Below are positions 7,864 to 17,011 of a DNA stretch of 64,000 nt, one piece after another. Both the position numbers and the translations under genes were made by a program. Every line of letters starts with the position of its first letter. The first letter of the stretch is position 1. The notes below the pieces were generated by a model. The model saw only the letters and a list, made by a program, of their open reading frames with translations. It ran no database searches and had not been told where the DNA came from. The DNA lies in the NCBI RefSeq assembly GCF_040739495.1, contig NZ_CP145263.1, positions 248,001-312,000 of the forward strand. The letters are read 5' to 3'. The DNA comes from Staphylococcus capitis subsp. capitis. GTDB lineage: Bacteria; Bacillota; Bacilli; Staphylococcales; Staphylococcaceae.

Positions 7864-8613
7864 ATGTTATTAGAAGTGAAAAACGTAAAAAAAGTATATG
7901 GAAGAGGACTTAACTCAACTACCGCATTAAATAATATGAATTTAGAAATTGATGACGGCGAGTTTGTAGCTATCATGGGTGAATCAGGCTCAGGAAAATC
8001 TACGCTACTCAATCTTATTGCGACATTCGATAAGGTGACAGAAGGTTTTATTTCGCTTAATGGAACCGCAATCAACAAACTGCGAAATAAAGAAGTTGCC
8101 CGTTTTCGAAGAGAAACTTTAGGATTTGTCTTTCAAGATTTTAATGTCTTAAACACTATGACCAATAAAGACAACATTCTAATGCCACTTGTCCTTTCAA
8201 ATGAACGTCCTAAAACAATGAATGAACGACTTGAAACAATAAGCACTCAATTAGGTATTAATGATTTGTTGGACAAATATCCATACGAAATCTCAGGCGG
8301 GCAAAAACAGCGAATTGCTATAGCACGAGCACTCATCGCTCAGCCCAAATTATTACTAGCCGATGAACCTACAGGGGCACTAGACTCCAAAACTTCTAAA
8401 AACCTTATGAAATTATTTCGAGAAATTAACCAAAATAATCAAACTATCTTAATGGTGACACATTCTAATATCGATGCGTCATATGCCGAAAGAGTTATTT
8501 TTATTAAAGATGGGAAACTTTATCATGAAATCTATCGTGGTGAAGAATCTCGAGATGAATATCAGAAACGGATTGCAGATAGCTTAGCTATCCTAAATGG
8601 AAGAGGTGATTAG
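7864..8613 (+). CDS. braD: BraD/BceA-type ABC transporter ATP-binding protein
   Basis: A 249-residue ATPase with Walker A GESGSGKST (about residues 38-46), Q loop VFQDF, signature SGGQKQR, Walker B LLLADEPTGALD and the H loop MVTHS. It belongs to the MacB/BceA group. ATG 7864 was chosen because AAAGGGG (7851-7857) sits 6 nt away; a GTG at 7861 is too close. It powers BraE in peptide sensing and detoxification at the membrane. Confidence 0.88.
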   Translation: MLLEVKNVKKVYGRGLNSTTALNNMNLEIDDGEFVAIMGESGSGKSTLLNLIATFDKVTEGFISLNGTAINKLRNKEVARFRRETLGFVFQDFNVLNTMTNKDNILMPLVLSNERPKTMNERLETISTQLGINDLLDKYPYEISGGQKQRIAIARALIAQPKLLLADEPTGALDSKTSKNLMKLFREINQNNQTILMVTHSNIDASYAERVIFIKDGKLYHEIYRGEESRDEYQKRIADSLAILNGRGD

Positions 8614-8614
8614 T

Positions 8615-10630
8615 GTGACATTCAAGATGATATGGAAAATGATAAAACGTGGGTATGTCACACAACGTCATATTATTGTTCCGTTTATTATTGCTGTGAG
8701 TATCATGTTTGGTATTGAGTATATATTAATATCGATAACTCAGAATACGTATACTCAACGACATAGCGTCACACTTCCGCTATTTGCTGTTTTAGGTAAT
8801 GTACTCATGTCTATGTTGACGTTAATATTTGTTGTATATGCTAATAACTTTGTAATTAAAAGAAGGCAACGAGAATTTGCTGTGTACATGATTTTAGGGA
8901 TGGAGAAAAAACATATAAAAGTTTCTTTGGTTATTGAATCTTTGATCAATTTCGTAATTATTAGTTGTATAAGTTTAATTGGGGGATACTTGTTCGGCTC
9001 TTTATTTTTTATGCTTATAAGTAAAATATGGATAGGGAAGAGTGCAAGTTTAATTGATTACCCATTTGATATTAGAGCAATGTGGATAACTTTAATCATG
9101 CTAGTAGTAGTTTTAGGCGTACTTAATGTTATTAATATTATAAAGGTAACCTTTCAAAGTCCACTCAAATTAGTTAACCAAAATAGCAAAAAAACTGGAA
9201 AAACGTCTAAAATTTTTACTTACATTTCATTGTTGTTAGGAATTCTTCTAACTGGGTTTGGGTATAGTATTGCCTTACAGAACAATACTATGATTGGTTC
9301 ATTAGCGAGTATATTTGTAGCTATGCTTAGTGTTTTTATAGGAACATACTTCCTCTTTATATCTTTAAGCGTATTAATATTAGATTGGTTAAAAAGAATA
9401 CCTAACTTTTATTACAAGACTAATAATTTTTTTACTGTATCTAATTTGAGAAGTAGATTAAAATCTAACGCAGTAAGCTTAGCTACTATATCATTATTAG
9501 CTACATTCCTCATAGTTACTTTAGGTATGACAATTCACACTTATAGAGGTTTCAATGAACGAATAGATCAAATATGGCCAAATGAATATTTTATCAGCCT
9601 GAGTGGAGATGTTCATAAAGATAAAAAAGTAAAAAAAATAATGGATTCATTAGAAAATGATATTCAAAGGCACGTTAAAACCGATACCTTTAAAATGTAT
9701 AGTCTAAAAAGCAATAAGGCTGAATTTGTAAATAATAAAAATAACACTATATTAAGGCCGAACTCAAAAAAGTTTGATGGTCGTTTATTCTATTTATCTA
9801 AAGAATTACCTCACTATATTACGACATATTTTATGACACTTAATGATTATAATAAATATCATCCTAACTTAAGTCTTAAAAGTAATGAGATAGCAATTAA
9901 TACAGATAATTCCGTTTTAAATAAGACAGATAAAATAAAAATCAATGGAACTGAATATAGGTTGAAGCATATTAAGAAAATGAATATAAATACGCTATCA
10001 AATTTTATGGACGGTGCTTATTTAGTAACGAAAAATAATAAAATTAAAGAAAAGTTATATAATTATCTAAATAATTTTTCTAAAGATGATGACTACTATC
10101 CACGATCTTTTTTAGAATTCAATGTTATGGGGGATAAAAAACTCAGTGCTTCTCAAATAAATAAAATAAATAAAAATAGCAATAATGGAGCGTTTGTAGA
10201 GGATAGACCCAGATTTGAAAAGGAGTGGACTGGCGTTAATGGCGGATTGATATTTGTCGGGACTGTGGTATCCTTCGTATTATTCATCGCTATCTTCCTA
10301 ATGATGTATTACAAACAAATTTCTGAAGGTTATGATGATAGACGTGAATATGAAGTAATGAGAAAAATTGGACTTGAACAAGACTTAATTAAGAAAATTA
10401 TCAATAAACAAATTATATGGATATTTTCAATACCTGTTATTGTAGCAATTATCCATACCTTAGTTGCTTCCAAAATTATTTTTAATCTTCTTGGATTTAT
10501 AACACCTAAAAATAGTGGAGCATTTGCTACAAGCTTTATAGGAGTTACTTTAGCATTTATAGCTATTTATTCTCTTATGTACTGGGTAACTTCACGTATT
10601 TACTATATGATCATTAATAATAAACATTAA
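8615..10630 (+). CDS. braE: BraE/BceB-type ABC transporter permease
   Basis: A 671-residue permease with FtsX-type domains. One helix is at residues 15-35, further helices lie at about 45-140, 200-270 and 280-310, a large extracellular domain at about 315-540, and three or four helices follow to the C-terminus. This is the ten-helix BceB layout with a large sensor domain between helices 7 and 8. A GTG at 8615 is used, with AAGAGGT (8601-8607) as RBS, giving the N-terminus MTFKMIWKMIKRG; an ATG at 8597 would overlap braD and lacks an RBS. The extracellular domain is rich in Lys, Asn and Asp and in AT-rich codons, unlike its flanks. Confidence 0.85.
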   Translation: MTFKMIWKMIKRGYVTQRHIIVPFIIAVSIMFGIEYILISITQNTYTQRHSVTLPLFAVLGNVLMSMLTLIFVVYANNFVIKRRQREFAVYMILGMEKKHIKVSLVIESLINFVIISCISLIGGYLFGSLFFMLISKIWIGKSASLIDYPFDIRAMWITLIMLVVVLGVLNVINIIKVTFQSPLKLVNQNSKKTGKTSKIFTYISLLLGILLTGFGYSIALQNNTMIGSLASIFVAMLSVFIGTYFLFISLSVLILDWLKRIPNFYYKTNNFFTVSNLRSRLKSNAVSLATISLLATFLIVTLGMTIHTYRGFNERIDQIWPNEYFISLSGDVHKDKKVKKIMDSLENDIQRHVKTDTFKMYSLKSNKAEFVNNKNNTILRPNSKKFDGRLFYLSKELPHYITTYFMTLNDYNKYHPNLSLKSNEIAINTDNSVLNKTDKIKINGTEYRLKHIKKMNINTLSNFMDGAYLVTKNNKIKEKLYNYLNNFSKDDDYYPRSFLEFNVMGDKKLSASQINKINKNSNNGAFVEDRPRFEKEWTGVNGGLIFVGTVVSFVLFIAIFLMMYYKQISEGYDDRREYEVMRKIGLEQDLIKKIINKQIIWIFSIPVIVAIIHTLVASKIIFNLLGFITPKNSGAFATSFIGVTLAFIAIYSLMYWVTSRIYYMIINNKH

Positions 10631-10639
10631 TATTTCAAA

Positions 10640-10675
10640 GGCTAAGACATGATTATCTGTCTTAGTCTTTTTTAT
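10640..10675 (+). terminator. Terminator of braDE
   Basis: Stem CTAAGACA (10642-10649) with TGTCTTAG (10658-10665), then TCTTTTTTAT. Confidence 0.85.
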
Positions 10676-10854
10676 ACGCTATAAAACTTGAATTTCTAGC
10701 GCTAATATTGTTTTAAATTTAATTGAAATGACCTTTATATTTTCATAAAATTAATAAATTCAAATTAAATGTTAAATTCTTTTTTTAATTTTTAAGAATA
10801 AATCTAAATTTTTAGGGTATTAAACAAATATCTTGCAAAGGAGGAATTATAAAC

Positions 10855-11673
10855 ATGATAAAACGTACTGTTGAAAAAGTTCTATCTTGGATAGGAAATA
10901 TACTCCATCTTCTATACTTAGGTTTTATTGCTTTAATGGTTTCAATGATGGGTAATAAAGATTTTAAACATGAAATGATTCATAATACTCAAGATTCAAA
11001 TCAAGGTGTATCATCTGACCAACTTAATCAGTCATATGGAATGTTATCAAGTATGGGTACATGGTACATCATTGGTTTTATAGTATTATTAATTCTTGCA
11101 ATTATTGCTACATTATTAATCGGTAAAAAATCTAAAATTGCAGGTATCATCTTATTAATCGTAGGTGTTATTGCGTTACTTACTTCAAGTTTCTTAGCAG
11201 GTATTTTATGGATAATTGCAGGTATCATGCTATTAGCACGTAAACCTAAAAATGATCCAAATCAATACAATGATAATCATAATGCCTATGCAAATAATGA
11301 GCACCATAAAAATAACAATCATAATGAATATGACAGAAACAATAATTACAATAACAATCATAATGAATATGATAGAAATCATAGTCACGACGACAATCAT
11401 CATAATCATGATCGCCATAATGCTCATGACAATTATCAAAATAATGAGCACTATGAAAATGGTGACAGACAAGTTAATGAGAAGAATAACTCATTTATTT
11501 TATCTGATGATGACAAAAAACATGAACAACAAGAAATTAAAGATCAATATTCACACAATAGTGACAGAGAGTCTCATGATTTTAACTCTAATGACACTAA
11601 ACGTGATGATTTTATTAAAGAAGAAGAGCGTCATCGTAAAAACGAAAAAGAAGACGATCCATTTAAATATTAA
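10855..11673 (+). CDS. DUF4064-like membrane protein with Asn/His/Asp-rich tail
   Basis: A 272-residue protein with a strong RBS (GGAGGAATT). Helix 1 is at about residues 12-33, an outside loop follows, then three helices at about 70-90, 95-115 and 115-128. From about residue 133 the protein is hydrophilic and very rich in Asn, His, Asp, Glu and Lys, including a 13-residue repeat NNNHNEYDRNNNY. The membrane part resembles DUF4064 proteins. The function is unknown. The His/Asp-rich tail could bind divalent metal, which is inference only. It is a monocistronic unit. Confidence 0.7.
   Translation: MIKRTVEKVLSWIGNILHLLYLGFIALMVSMMGNKDFKHEMIHNTQDSNQGVSSDQLNQSYGMLSSMGTWYIIGFIVLLILAIIATLLIGKKSKIAGIILLIVGVIALLTSSFLAGILWIIAGIMLLARKPKNDPNQYNDNHNAYANNEHHKNNNHNEYDRNNNYNNNHNEYDRNHSHDDNHHNHDRHNAHDNYQNNEHYENGDRQVNEKNNSFILSDDDKKHEQQEIKDQYSHNSDRESHDFNSNDTKRDDFIKEEERHRKNEKEDDPFKY
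11311..11388 (+). repeat. 39-bp tandem repeat, two copies, in coding sequence
   Basis: Two copies start at 11311 and 11350. Both begin AATAACAATCATAATGAATA and diverge at their 3' ends. They encode the 13-residue unit NNNHNEYDRN plus three residues. Confidence 0.8.
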
Positions 11674-11705
11674 ATTAATAACTGTATAAGTTTATTAAGT
11701 ACAAA

Positions 11706-11739
11706 GACCGATCCACCAAAATGAGTGGGTCGGTTTTTT
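11706..11739 (+). terminator. Rho-independent terminator
   Basis: Stem ACCGATCCAC (11707-11716) with GTGGGTCGGT (11725-11734), one G-T pair, then TTTTTC. The remaining bases to 11980 show no gene and only generic AT-rich promoter-like sequence. Confidence 0.9.
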
Positions 11740-11980
11740 CAATATCTATAAATATATGATGAACGAGTTTCTTCCTATTATATAATATAAAACTTTGAAC
11801 AGATTTATTATCGAAAATGAAATTTACATACAACTATTGAAAATGTTAATGAATTAGTCTAGAATTTTTCAATGCACACAATTCAATGTACATTTAAAAA
11901 CGAAGCTTAAATGATTATATTTAAGTCTATATATTTTTGCATGCTAATGTTCAAAATGATTGAGGGAGGAATTATTGAGG

Positions 11981-13573
11981 ATGAATTGGATATCGATACT
12001 CTTATTCATTCTGGTGGTAGGTGGTATTTCATTATACGCTTATCTACAATCGAAAAAAGTTAAAACAGATAGTTCAGATGGTTACTTTATGGGAGGTAAC
12101 AGTCTGACAGGATTTACAGTTGCTTCGACGATTATTATGACTAATTTATCTACGGAGCAAATCGTGGGACAGAATGGACAAAGTTATTCACAAGGTATGG
12201 AAGTTATGGCATGGGAGGTTACTGCAGCTGTAGTGGTTGTACTATTAGCTTGGGTCTTCTTACCTAAATATTTACAATATGGTGTTACGACTATATCTGA
12301 ATTCTTAGAATTAAGATATGATACTTTTACTAAGCGATTTGTATCTATCTTATTTATTTTCACATACGTCGTTTCATTCTTACCCGTTGTACTTTACTCT
12401 GGTTCACTCGTGTTCAACAAAATGTTTAACATTGATAAATATTTAGGAGTAAGTAGTACAACTGCCGTTATCATTATTTCCTTGGTCATAGGCGTTGTAG
12501 GAATCATCTATTTATTTGTCGGTGGTTTATCTCTTAGCGCATTCAGTGACTCTATTTATGGTATGGCGCTTATTATCGGAGGACTTGCGATTACAATTCT
12601 AGGTCTCGGACATCTAGGTGACGGTAATTTTATCCATGGTTTCGATAAAATGGTTCAAAAAACGCCAGAGAAATTGAATGGCTTCGGTAAAATCGATTCT
12701 GATATTGTGCCATGGCCTACGTTATTCTTCGGTATGTTCTTCAACAATTTATTCTTTTGGTGCGCAAACCAAATGATTGTTCAAAAAGCGCTTGCTGCTA
12801 AGAACTTAAAGGAATCACAAAAAGGTGCTATTTACTTAAGTTTATTCAAGGTATTCGGGCCTTTATTTACAGTGCTTCCAGGAGTAGTTGCATACAACTA
12901 CTTTAATGGCAGTATTAAAACTCCAGACAATGCGTATCCAGCGCTTGTAAGTTCAGTACTACCTGATTGGGCTTTCGGTTTATTTGGTGCCGTGATTTTC
13001 GGTGCAATCTTAAGCTCATTTGTAGGTTCATTAAACAGTACAACGACATTACTTACGCTTGATTTTTATAAACCCATCTTTGGAAAGAATAAATCTGATA
13101 AACATATTGCACGTGTAGGTCACATTGCGACAATCGTTATTGGCGCAATTGTAGTAGGGCTTGCGCCAGTCATTTCATTATTCCCAAGTGGTTTATACGC
13201 TGTTGTACAACAATTCAATGGTGTTTACAGTATGCCAGTACTCGTACTTGTGTTAGTCGCATTCTATTCTAAGAAGACATCTAAATTAGGTGCTAAAGTT
13301 GCACTTGCTACGCACATTGTAATATATGCGATTGTGAGTCTCGTATTTACAGAAATTAACTATCTATATACATTCAGCGTATTATTCTTTGTAGATTTAA
13401 TTATTGTATTAATTTTCAATAAGATTAAACCTTCTAGTGAATATGACTTAAAATCACGTCAAGAACAGGTCGATATGACACCATGGAAATATCGCTATGT
13501 TGCTGGAATAATTATCTTGGCATTAGTGGTAATAAGTTATATCATCTTTTCACCACTCGTACTTGCGAAATAA
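11981..13573 (+). CDS. Sodium:solute symporter (SSS/SLC5 family)
   Basis: A 530-residue integral membrane protein with about 13 predicted helices. FMGGNSLTGFTVASTIIMTN near residues 34-55 is the N-terminal SSS signature around helices 1-2. FNNLFFWCANQMIVQKALAAKN and the GAILSSFVGSLNSTTTLLTLD region match the SLC5 core and sodium-site helices. The substrate (sugar, sialic acid or other) cannot be told from sequence. The ATG at 11981 follows GGGAGGA; TTG codons at 11960 and 11975 are less likely. A strong hairpin lies just downstream. Confidence 0.8.
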   Translation: MNWISILLFILVVGGISLYAYLQSKKVKTDSSDGYFMGGNSLTGFTVASTIIMTNLSTEQIVGQNGQSYSQGMEVMAWEVTAAVVVVLLAWVFLPKYLQYGVTTISEFLELRYDTFTKRFVSILFIFTYVVSFLPVVLYSGSLVFNKMFNIDKYLGVSSTTAVIIISLVIGVVGIIYLFVGGLSLSAFSDSIYGMALIIGGLAITILGLGHLGDGNFIHGFDKMVQKTPEKLNGFGKIDSDIVPWPTLFFGMFFNNLFFWCANQMIVQKALAAKNLKESQKGAIYLSLFKVFGPLFTVLPGVVAYNYFNGSIKTPDNAYPALVSSVLPDWAFGLFGAVIFGAILSSFVGSLNSTTTLLTLDFYKPIFGKNKSDKHIARVGHIATIVIGAIVVGLAPVISLFPSGLYAVVQQFNGVYSMPVLVLVLVAFYSKKTSKLGAKVALATHIVIYAIVSLVFTEINYLYTFSVLFFVDLIIVLIFNKIKPSSEYDLKSRQEQVDMTPWKYRYVAGIIILALVVISYIIFSPLVLAK

Positions 13574-13608
13574 ATGTTACAATTGGAACTTGATAAATGA
13601 ATGAATAG

Positions 13609-13650
13609 AAGTGTACGTTGGCACGCTAGAGGTAGTGTTAACGTACACTT
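13609..13650 (+). promoter_or_regulatory. Strong hairpin between the symporter and the paralogue pair
   Basis: Perfect 11-bp inverted repeat AAGTGTACGTT (13609-13619) and AACGTACACTT (13640-13650). The stem can extend inward by GGCAC/GTGTT with wobble pairs to about 16 bp around a 10-nt loop. Only a poor T tract follows (TATCTATATT), so it is either a weak terminator or a leader structure for the gene at 13709. Confidence 0.55.
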
Positions 13651-13708
13651 TATCTATATTAAATTTAATTTTCCTGAAAATGAAAAACGAAAGGAGGTTC
13701 TAACGCAT

Positions 13709-14884
13709 ATGCATACAGTCGGCATCATACCTTCACCAGGTGTTGCACATCATCATGCGAAGAGAATCATACCAAAAGTAAAAAAATTGCTTACTGAACG
13801 TATCGAAGGTGATAGCCATTGGAACTTCGATATTAAAGTAGATTTAATGATAGGTTCAGCTGAAGATGTACATGAAAGTGTGGACAAGGCCGCTCAATTA
13901 AAGGACGACCATCACTGGGATTATGTCATCTGTTTAACTGATTTACCGAGTATTTCTGATAATAAAGTCGTGATTAGTGACTATAATAATGATAAGCAAG
14001 TAGCTATGTTATCTCTACCTTCACTTGGCTTTATGGGTTTGAACAGTAAATTAGTCAAGACTGTGACATCTTTGATTGAACAGTTATACTATGAAGATCC
14101 GAAAAGTAAAAATGCGCCACATCCATTTGTACGCATGAAATCAGTTGAACCTAGTGAAGATGAATCTGAAAAAAGACGTTATATTAATACTTTATTTATC
14201 ATTAGTTGGATTCAACTTATTGGTGGTTTAACACGAGCCAATCAGCCATGGAAGAATATCTTTAATTTTAAAAAGATTATCTCCGTTGCATTTGCTACAG
14301 GTACGTATATTTCAATTTTCTCTATGCCTTGGGAACTTAGTGTTATTTATTCACCGTTCAGACTCATACTGCTTATGATTATTGCGATATTAGGTATGGC
14401 AGGTTGGTTATTATACGCACATCAATTATTAGAAAGAAAGAGTGCGAAATCCCAACGCGTTTATCGTTATATCTATAACTCAACGACACTAGTTACATTG
14501 AGTGTGATTACTTTAATGAATTATTTTATTCTATACATTTTACTCATTATCAGTATTACGCTATTTGTACCAGTTGATTTATTTAATAGTTGGACAAGTG
14601 CAAAGGCTCAATTTACCTTTACTAATTATTTAAGATTGATTTGGTTTGTCGCGTCATTAGGTCTATTAGCAGGCGCTATGGGTTCTACAGTTGAAGATGA
14701 AGAAAAAATACGACGCATTACGTATTCATATAGACAATATCATCGCTATAAAGAGGCAGAAGAAGAACAAAAAGAACAACAACAATCTCAAGACGTATCA
14801 CATCAGAAAGTTGAACAACAAGCTTCAAGTAATGATCAGCAAGATGAAGGTAAAAAACAAGGTCACAGAGAGGAGGATGAGTAA
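13709..14884 (+). CDS. Membrane protein of unknown function, paralogue A
   Basis: A 391-residue protein. The N-terminal soluble domain (about residues 1-150) opens MHTVGIIPSPGVAHHHAKRI and contains HWDYVICLTDLPSISDNKVV. Four or so helices follow at about residues 190-330. The C-terminus is Gln/Glu-rich. Its N-terminal domain and helix pattern match the next gene, so the two are a duplicated pair. The ATG at 13709 follows AAAGGAGGT; upstream codons lack an RBS and would include the hairpin. I do not recognise a function. Confidence 0.7.
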   Translation: MHTVGIIPSPGVAHHHAKRIIPKVKKLLTERIEGDSHWNFDIKVDLMIGSAEDVHESVDKAAQLKDDHHWDYVICLTDLPSISDNKVVISDYNNDKQVAMLSLPSLGFMGLNSKLVKTVTSLIEQLYYEDPKSKNAPHPFVRMKSVEPSEDESEKRRYINTLFIISWIQLIGGLTRANQPWKNIFNFKKIISVAFATGTYISIFSMPWELSVIYSPFRLILLMIIAILGMAGWLLYAHQLLERKSAKSQRVYRYIYNSTTLVTLSVITLMNYFILYILLIISITLFVPVDLFNSWTSAKAQFTFTNYLRLIWFVASLGLLAGAMGSTVEDEEKIRRITYSYRQYHRYKEAEEEQKEQQQSQDVSHQKVEQQASSNDQQDEGKKQGHREEDE

Positions 14885-16008
14885 TGGCAGATTTGGAGAA
14901 AAGAACGGTTGGACTAGTTGTAGCGCCAGGGGTTACAGAACGTCTAGCAGAAAGTTTGATGGAAGAGTTGCCAGATATGTTGTCTGAACAATATAACAAC
15001 GAAAAAGAATGGACATTTGATTTGGTTACAGATCCATTAACTGGCTTCGCAGAATCTGTAGATGAAATATTTAAGAAAGTTGCAGATTATCATGATAAGC
15101 GCCAATGGGATTATGTCATTTCAATTACTGACTTGCCGATGTTTGCTGATCATCAAGTGATGGCATTAGATATCAACATGTATAACGGCGCAGCAATCTT
15201 CTCATATCCAGCATTCGGCTGGCGCCCAGTAAAAAATAGATTTAAACAAGCAATTCTTAGTATCATTCAAGAACTCCATGAAGCAGAACACGAAAGTCGT
15301 AATTACGATGATAATAACAATATAGAGACATCCGTTAAAAAACAATTTCCTCTCTCTAAAATAGATAAAACTCAAGTGTATTTAGAAGAAACTGAGTCAT
15401 ATCATTTAAGATATTTATCAAGTTCTCGTTCTAGAGGTATGTTTAGACTTGTCAGTGGTATGACATTTGCTAATAATCCATTAAACATGATGGCAAGTTT
15501 AAGTAATATAGTTGCCATTGCCTTTACGACAGGCGCTTTCGGGCTTGTCTTTACAACGATGTGGCAAATGGCTAATAACTTTTCAATGTGGCGTCTATTT
15601 GGTATATCCATTATCGCGATTATTGGCATGTTAATATGGATTATGATGTCTCATGATCTTTGGGAATCTGTTAAATCAAGTAAAAATAAAAGGATAACTT
15701 GGTTATATAATGCAACGACGATTATGACGTTAATCATTGCCATTATCATTTACTATATTATTTTATATACATTATTCTTGATTGCAGAGTTAGTGCTGCT
15801 ACCGGCAGACTTTTTAGGACAACAAGTAAGTCTTAAAGGTCCATCAGGTCCAGATCTTTATTTAAGTATTCCTTGGTTTGCAGCATCTGTTTCTACAGTT
15901 GCAGGTGCTATAGGTGCAGGTCTATTAAATGATCAGTTAATTAAAGAAAGTACGTATGGTTATCGACAACGTATTCGATACGAAGATACCCATGATAAAA
16001 CTCAATAA
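14884..16008 (+). CDS. Membrane protein of unknown function, paralogue B
   Basis: A 374-residue protein whose ATG overlaps the previous stop by one base (TAATG) behind GAGGAGGA, so it is translationally coupled to paralogue A. It shares with A the blocks TVGLVVAPGV, QWDYVISITDLPMFADHQV, and the membrane section with FATGTYISIFSMPW / FTTGAFGLVFTTMW. The coupling suggests a heteromer in the membrane. The function is unknown. Confidence 0.7.
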   Translation: MADLEKRTVGLVVAPGVTERLAESLMEELPDMLSEQYNNEKEWTFDLVTDPLTGFAESVDEIFKKVADYHDKRQWDYVISITDLPMFADHQVMALDINMYNGAAIFSYPAFGWRPVKNRFKQAILSIIQELHEAEHESRNYDDNNNIETSVKKQFPLSKIDKTQVYLEETESYHLRYLSSSRSRGMFRLVSGMTFANNPLNMMASLSNIVAIAFTTGAFGLVFTTMWQMANNFSMWRLFGISIIAIIGMLIWIMMSHDLWESVKSSKNKRITWLYNATTIMTLIIAIIIYYIILYTLFLIAELVLLPADFLGQQVSLKGPSGPDLYLSIPWFAASVSTVAGAIGAGLLNDQLIKESTYGYRQRIRYEDTHDKTQ

Positions 16009-16052
16009 GAATATGTTATAAATTTATATGTATAATATGAATGATTGTATAT

Positions 16053-16087
16053 AAAGCCACTCCATAATTTTGGGAGTGGCTTTGTTT
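16053..16087 (+). terminator. Rho-independent terminator
   Basis: Perfect stem AAAGCCACTCC (16053-16063) with GGAGTGGCTTT (16073-16083), ending GTTT. Confidence 0.9.
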
Positions 16088-16258
16088 ATAACTAACTCTT
16101 TTCATAATTTATATTAAATTGTAATTTTTATATTAAAAACTAGAAGCAAGGTAAATAACAGTATTTTCAACTATTAAGAGCATAGATTTTCTATAAAAAA
16201 TATTTTAAAATATTGTTTAACAACTTAATTTGAGTAGAAATTGAAAGTAGGGTTAGTT

Positions 16259-16984
16259 ATGTACTGTTCAAATTGTGGACATCAATTAAAAGAGGGCCAA
16301 TCGTTTTGTAATCAATGTGGAGCACATATTAGGCAATCATATCAAAATCACCCACCTCATTATAACCAAAACCATTCTAACTACAATGTACAACGTGCGT
16401 CTCGTGGTAAGAAGCCAACAGGTTTAATTATTTTATTATCACTCATCTTTATAGGATTCATTGCTGCTATGCTTTACGGAGCATATTATGCTTATGAACA
16501 TTATGTCAAAGATGATGATAAGACATCAGAATCTGTTCAATCAAGTCCATCTAATACAAATGATTTAAAAAGTGAGAAAGATTCAACTTCTAAAGGTACG
16601 CATATTGATGTCTTTAGTACAGCATTTGATAAAGGATATATGAAATCTGCGTCAACGAGTGGTTATCAAGGTATATATACAGGTATGACACGTAAAGAAG
16701 TTGAAGAAAAATTTGGTAAATCCGATGGAAATGTTGATAGTTCAAATTATACTTACGAAAAGTATGGGAACTTAGCAGTTGCGTATGAGAATGATGAAGT
16801 TGTTCATGTAGGGGTGGCTCCTAATGATATTTCAGAAGACCAATTTATCCAAAAATATAACGAACCTGATGACAGAAAGCCAAATCAATTAATCTATGAT
16901 AGCAATAAAGATAATGATTTCTCTATATTAGTTAATGTTAAAAATGGGAAAATATCTGTTATCGAAAATGTTGATCAATTATAG
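16259..16984 (+). CDS. Zinc-ribbon membrane protein
   Basis: A 241-residue protein opening MYCSNCGHQLKEG...FCNQCG, a CxxC-x(n)-CxxC zinc ribbon at residues 3-22. A His/Asn/Tyr-rich linker leads to a single helix (about residues 54-80), then a Ser/Thr/Lys-rich linker and an external domain (about residues 115-241) containing YTGMTRKEVEEKFGKSD. That last block resembles the SmpA/BamE-like or BLIP-like repeat seen in other Gram-positive surface proteins. The start at 16259 was chosen because the zinc ribbon begins there and GTAGGG precedes it. The function is unknown. Confidence 0.7.
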   Translation: MYCSNCGHQLKEGQSFCNQCGAHIRQSYQNHPPHYNQNHSNYNVQRASRGKKPTGLIILLSLIFIGFIAAMLYGAYYAYEHYVKDDDKTSESVQSSPSNTNDLKSEKDSTSKGTHIDVFSTAFDKGYMKSASTSGYQGIYTGMTRKEVEEKFGKSDGNVDSSNYTYEKYGNLAVAYENDEVVHVGVAPNDISEDQFIQKYNEPDDRKPNQLIYDSNKDNDFSILVNVKNGKISVIENVDQL

Positions 16985-17011
16985 AGAGTTGCGAAAGCAA
17001 CTCTTTTCTTT
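16984..17011 (+). terminator. Rho-independent terminator
   Basis: Stem AGAGTTGC (16985-16992), GAAA tetraloop, GCAACTCT (16997-17004), then TTTCTTTTA. It abuts the stop codon of the zinc-ribbon gene. Confidence 0.9.

Noticed and set aside
5600..10700. Bra module as a recently acquired resistance island
   Set aside because: No flanking repeats, integrase, or IS; the module is core-like in staphylococci.
11233..11472. Long minus-strand and alternate-frame ORFs rich in Met/Ile across the Asn/His-rich tail
   Set aside because: They are a by-product of the ATN-rich repeats on the opposite or shifted frame; no RBS, and the plus-strand protein explains the sequence.
13670..13690. AATTTTCCTGAAAATG as a CodY box ahead of paralogue A
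   Set aside because: The half-sites are one base too far apart compared with AATTTTCWGAAAATT.
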